Shown piece by piece: positions 50,576 to 52,266 of a stretch of DNA of 52,266 nucleotides; within the stretch, counting starts at the first letter, position 1; every line of letters begins with the position of its first letter. The DNA comes from an uncultured Bacteroidia bacterium (GTDB taxonomy: Bacteria > Bacteroidota > Bacteroidia > Bacteroidales > UBA932): assembly GCA_902794005.1 (NCBI GenBank), contig CADBFO010000013.1, forward strand, positions 1 to 52,266. The letters are read 5' to 3'. A model generated the notes under the pieces. That model was given only the letters and a program-made list of their open reading frames with translations. It did no database searches and was not told the origin of the DNA. A program made the position numbers and the translations under genes.

Positions 50576-51700
50576 ATGGAACAACCTTTTGTATTTGGCG
50601 TACCGGCAGATGATCCCTATTTCATTGGTAGAGAGAAGGAAATTAAACGGCTTGAAGCAAATTTCAAATACGGCATAAACACCGTTTTGATGTCTCCCAG
50701 AAGATGGGGGAAGACTTCGCTGGTTAATCGTGTCGCAGGAATGTCGGCAGCAAAGGGCCGCATCATAGTACAGATGGATATCTTCGCGTGTAGAAGCGAA
50801 TATGATTTCTACAACACATTCTCATCGGCCATCCTCAGACAAACCGCGTCAAAGATTGACGAATGGAAGGATTTGGCAAAGGGCTTTATCGAAAGGTTGA
50901 CACCAAAGATCGGCCTTTCGCCGGACCCTGGTTCCGATTACTATGTATCGCTGGGCATTACTCCCAAAACACACTCCCCAGAAGAAGTTCTCTCCCTTCC
51001 GGAAAAGATTGCGCAAAGGAAAGGCTGTGAATTGGTTATCTGTATAGATGAGTTCCAGCAGGTAGGAGAGTTCCCGGATACGCTGGCTGTACAAAAAAGG
51101 CTGAGAAGTGTCTGGCAAAATCAGAAACACGTTTCCTATTGCCTTTTCGGAAGTCGTTTGCATATGATGACCCGCCTGTTTCAGAAAAAGAGTTATCCAT
51201 TTTATAAATTCGGTGAGATTCTGAACTTGGAGCCGATTCCGTTAAAGGCCTGGATTCCATATATTCAAGGACGGTTCGAAGCCTACGGTAAATCTATCTC
51301 AGACGAGTATGTGGCAAAAATCTGTGAAACCGTCCAGTACCAGTCATCCTATGTTCAGCAACTGTCCTATTCCGTCTTACTGCTGTCGGAAAGGGTGGTG
51401 GATGAAGATTCCTTTGCACAAGCAGTGGAAGACTTACTGGCCCAAAACAACAATGTCTTTATAGAGCAGACCCAGTCCCTGACCACATACCAGCTCAACT
51501 TCCTGAGAGCGGTTATGGATGGGATAACCACCGGTTTTGGTGAAGCCGAAGTACGGGAAAGATACAATCTTGGATCTCCTTCCAATATAACTCGACTGAA
51601 GAATTCAATGGTGGATAAAGAGTTGGTAGAACTTACCGCAGACGGAATCATCTTGGGAGATCCGGTTCTTAAGCTTTGGCTAAAAAAAGTTCTCAACTGA
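50576..51700 (+). CDS. AAA ATPase, archaeal-type ATPase family (PF01637-like)
   Basis: A 374-residue cytoplasmic P-loop protein of a STAND-related family common in Bacteroidales and archaea, of unknown cellular role. It begins MEQPFVFGVPADDPYFIGRE, has Walker A SPRRWGKTSL (about residues 46-55), Walker B LVICIDEFQQVGEFPDTL, a GSRLHMM sensor 1 strand and a C-terminal winged-helix region (NFLRAVMDGITTGFGEAEVR). It is an isolated gene with lower GC than the core genes, next to an integrase remnant, which suggests acquisition. The ATG at 50576 follows a promoter; an upstream in-frame start lies inside the promoter. Confidence 0.88.
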   Translation: MEQPFVFGVPADDPYFIGREKEIKRLEANFKYGINTVLMSPRRWGKTSLVNRVAGMSAAKGRIIVQMDIFACRSEYDFYNTFSSAILRQTASKIDEWKDLAKGFIERLTPKIGLSPDPGSDYYVSLGITPKTHSPEEVLSLPEKIAQRKGCELVICIDEFQQVGEFPDTLAVQKRLRSVWQNQKHVSYCLFGSRLHMMTRLFQKKSYPFYKFGEILNLEPIPLKAWIPYIQGRFEAYGKSISDEYVAKICETVQYQSSYVQQLSYSVLLLSERVVDEDSFAQAVEDLLAQNNNVFIEQTQSLTTYQLNFLRAVMDGITTGFGEAEVRERYNLGSPSNITRLKNSMVDKELVELTADGIILGDPVLKLWLKKVLN

Positions 51701-51796
51701 AAGGGCAAGGAAACGGGTTCTTCCGCAATTTAGTTGAAACCGGCTCTTTGTGCCGTATGAAGAGTGCCGTCGAATCGGGATATTGCATCATTACCC

Positions 51797-51838
51797 TAAA
51801 AAAAGAAAACCGCCCCTGAAGATATTCAGAAGCGGTCT
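51797..51838 (-). terminator. Intrinsic terminator of the 16S-Ile-Ala unit
   Basis: On the minus strand ACCGCTTCTGAA pairs with TTCAGGGGCGGT (two T-G pairs) around TATC, followed by TTTCTTTTTTT. It begins four bases after tRNA-Ala, where 23S rRNA would normally be read through. Confidence 0.8.
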
Positions 51839-51841
51839 TTG

Positions 51842-51914
51842 TGGAGGTAGTCGGATTCGAACCGGCGACCCCATGCTTGCAAAGCATGTGCTCTACCAGC
51901 TGAGCTATACCCCC
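51842..51914 (-). tRNA. tRNA-Ala (TGC)
   Basis: Minus-strand cloverleaf with acceptor GGGGGTA/TACCTCC, D-arm AGCTCAGCTGGTAGAGC, anticodon loop TTTGCAA (anticodon TGC) and T-loop GTTCGAATCC. It is the usual second spacer tRNA of a bacterial rRNA operon, here followed by a terminator. Confidence 0.96.
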
Positions 51915-52023
51915 TCAATACAGGGGGCGATACCCCCCCCTCATACTCCCCGCAGCTTCCGGGCTAGTATGTCCTCCTTCGTAGGACACGTCCCTCTGCT
52001 GTCGCTCTGCAGAGCAAGGGAGC

Positions 52024-52058
52024 AAAAAAACGCCGACCTCTGGTCTGGCCGGCGTTTT
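52024..52058 (-). terminator. Terminator-like hairpin between tRNA-Ile and tRNA-Ala
   Basis: On the minus strand AAAACGCCG pairs with CGGCGTTTT around a 14-base loop and runs into a T-run (seven T in all). It could end transcription after tRNA-Ile or be a processing hairpin. Confidence 0.45.
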
Positions 52059-52060
52059 GG

Positions 52061-52134
52061 TAGGCCCTGGCAGAGTTGAACTGCCGACCTCTACATTATC
52101 AGTGTAGCGCTCTAACCAACTGAGCTAAGAGCCT
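52061..52134 (-). tRNA. tRNA-Ile (GAT)
   Basis: Minus-strand cloverleaf with acceptor AGGCTCT/AGGGCCT, D-arm AGCTCAGTTGGTTAGAGC, anticodon stem CTACA/TGTAG with loop CTGATAA (anticodon GAT) and T-loop GTTCAACTC. It is the first spacer tRNA after 16S rRNA. Confidence 0.96.
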
Positions 52135-52200
52135 GTATAATAAAGAAAGACTAAAGTACAATCTTGTACTTGCCGAGCGTCAAAGTCAGGACACAGCTCC

Positions 52201-52266
<66 letters not shown>

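Overview
The window is about 52 kb of a high-GC genome of the phylum Bacteroidota, most likely an uncultured Bacteroidales from a gut or rumen-like habitat. The evidence is a SusC/SusD pair, DUF4249, BACON and LytTR-type proteins, many promoters of the Bacteroidota form (TAnnTTTG with TTG about 20 bases upstream), few Shine-Dalgarno sites, and a 16S rRNA 3' end reading GGAACACCTCC. The habitat and the order are inferences.

Layout. 1-2.7 kb: the start of tuf preceded by tRNA-Thr, Gly, Tyr and Thr (one minus-strand unit), then dxs. 2.7-6.1 kb: a divergent regulatory region with hairpins and an operator-like palindrome, then two overlapping paralogous MFS transporters. 6.1-6.6 kb: a decayed gene remnant. 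6.6-12.3 kb: a five-gene MacAB-TolC-like export operon. 12.4-13.3 kb: a polyprenyl diphosphate synthase. 13.3-24.5 kb: a minus-strand starch/maltodextrin locus (MFS sugar transporter, SusC, SusD, a very large SusE/F-like lipoprotein, and a SusG-like amylase with BACON and CBM58-like parts). 24.6-30.6 kb: a LytS/LytTR two-component pair, a PagL-like lipid A deacylase, a small TonB-dependent receptor and a DUF4249 lipoprotein. 30.9-35.8 kb: menA, lepA, an ECF sigma factor with two small downstream genes, and a LolD-type ATPase. 35.8-41.6 kb: tRNA-Pro and a sugar acid/pentose operon (uxuA, uxuB, xylB, xylA). 41.6-46.1 kb: rimM, rpsP, tRNA-Leu, a DUF2207/LemA pair and a DUF975 protein. 46.1-49.6 kb: a periplasmic binding protein coupled to a dCache-HAMP-SpoIIE phosphatase, then a hexapeptide acetyltransferase. 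49.6-51.7 kb: accessory DNA with a kinase-like fragment, a nested hairpin element, a frameshifted integrase remnant and an AAA ATPase. 51.8-52.3 kb: tRNA-Ala, tRNA-Ile and the 3' end of 16S rRNA.

How the parts work together. The Sus-like genes would bind, cut, import and take up starch fragments. The uxu/xyl genes would feed glucuronate- and xylose-derived sugars, as expected from glucuronoxylan, into central metabolism. dxs, the polyprenyl synthase and menA belong to one isoprenoid-menaquinone route but sit apart.

The least expected signals are: a 16S-Ile-Ala rRNA unit that ends in an intrinsic terminator with no 23S gene next to it; two copies of a roughly 110-base nested hairpin element 19 kb apart, one beside the integrase remnant; six genes whose start codon lies 4-7 bases after the -7 box, implying leaderless mRNAs; a binding-protein/SpoIIE signalling pair; and paired palindromes in front of the AAA ATPase.
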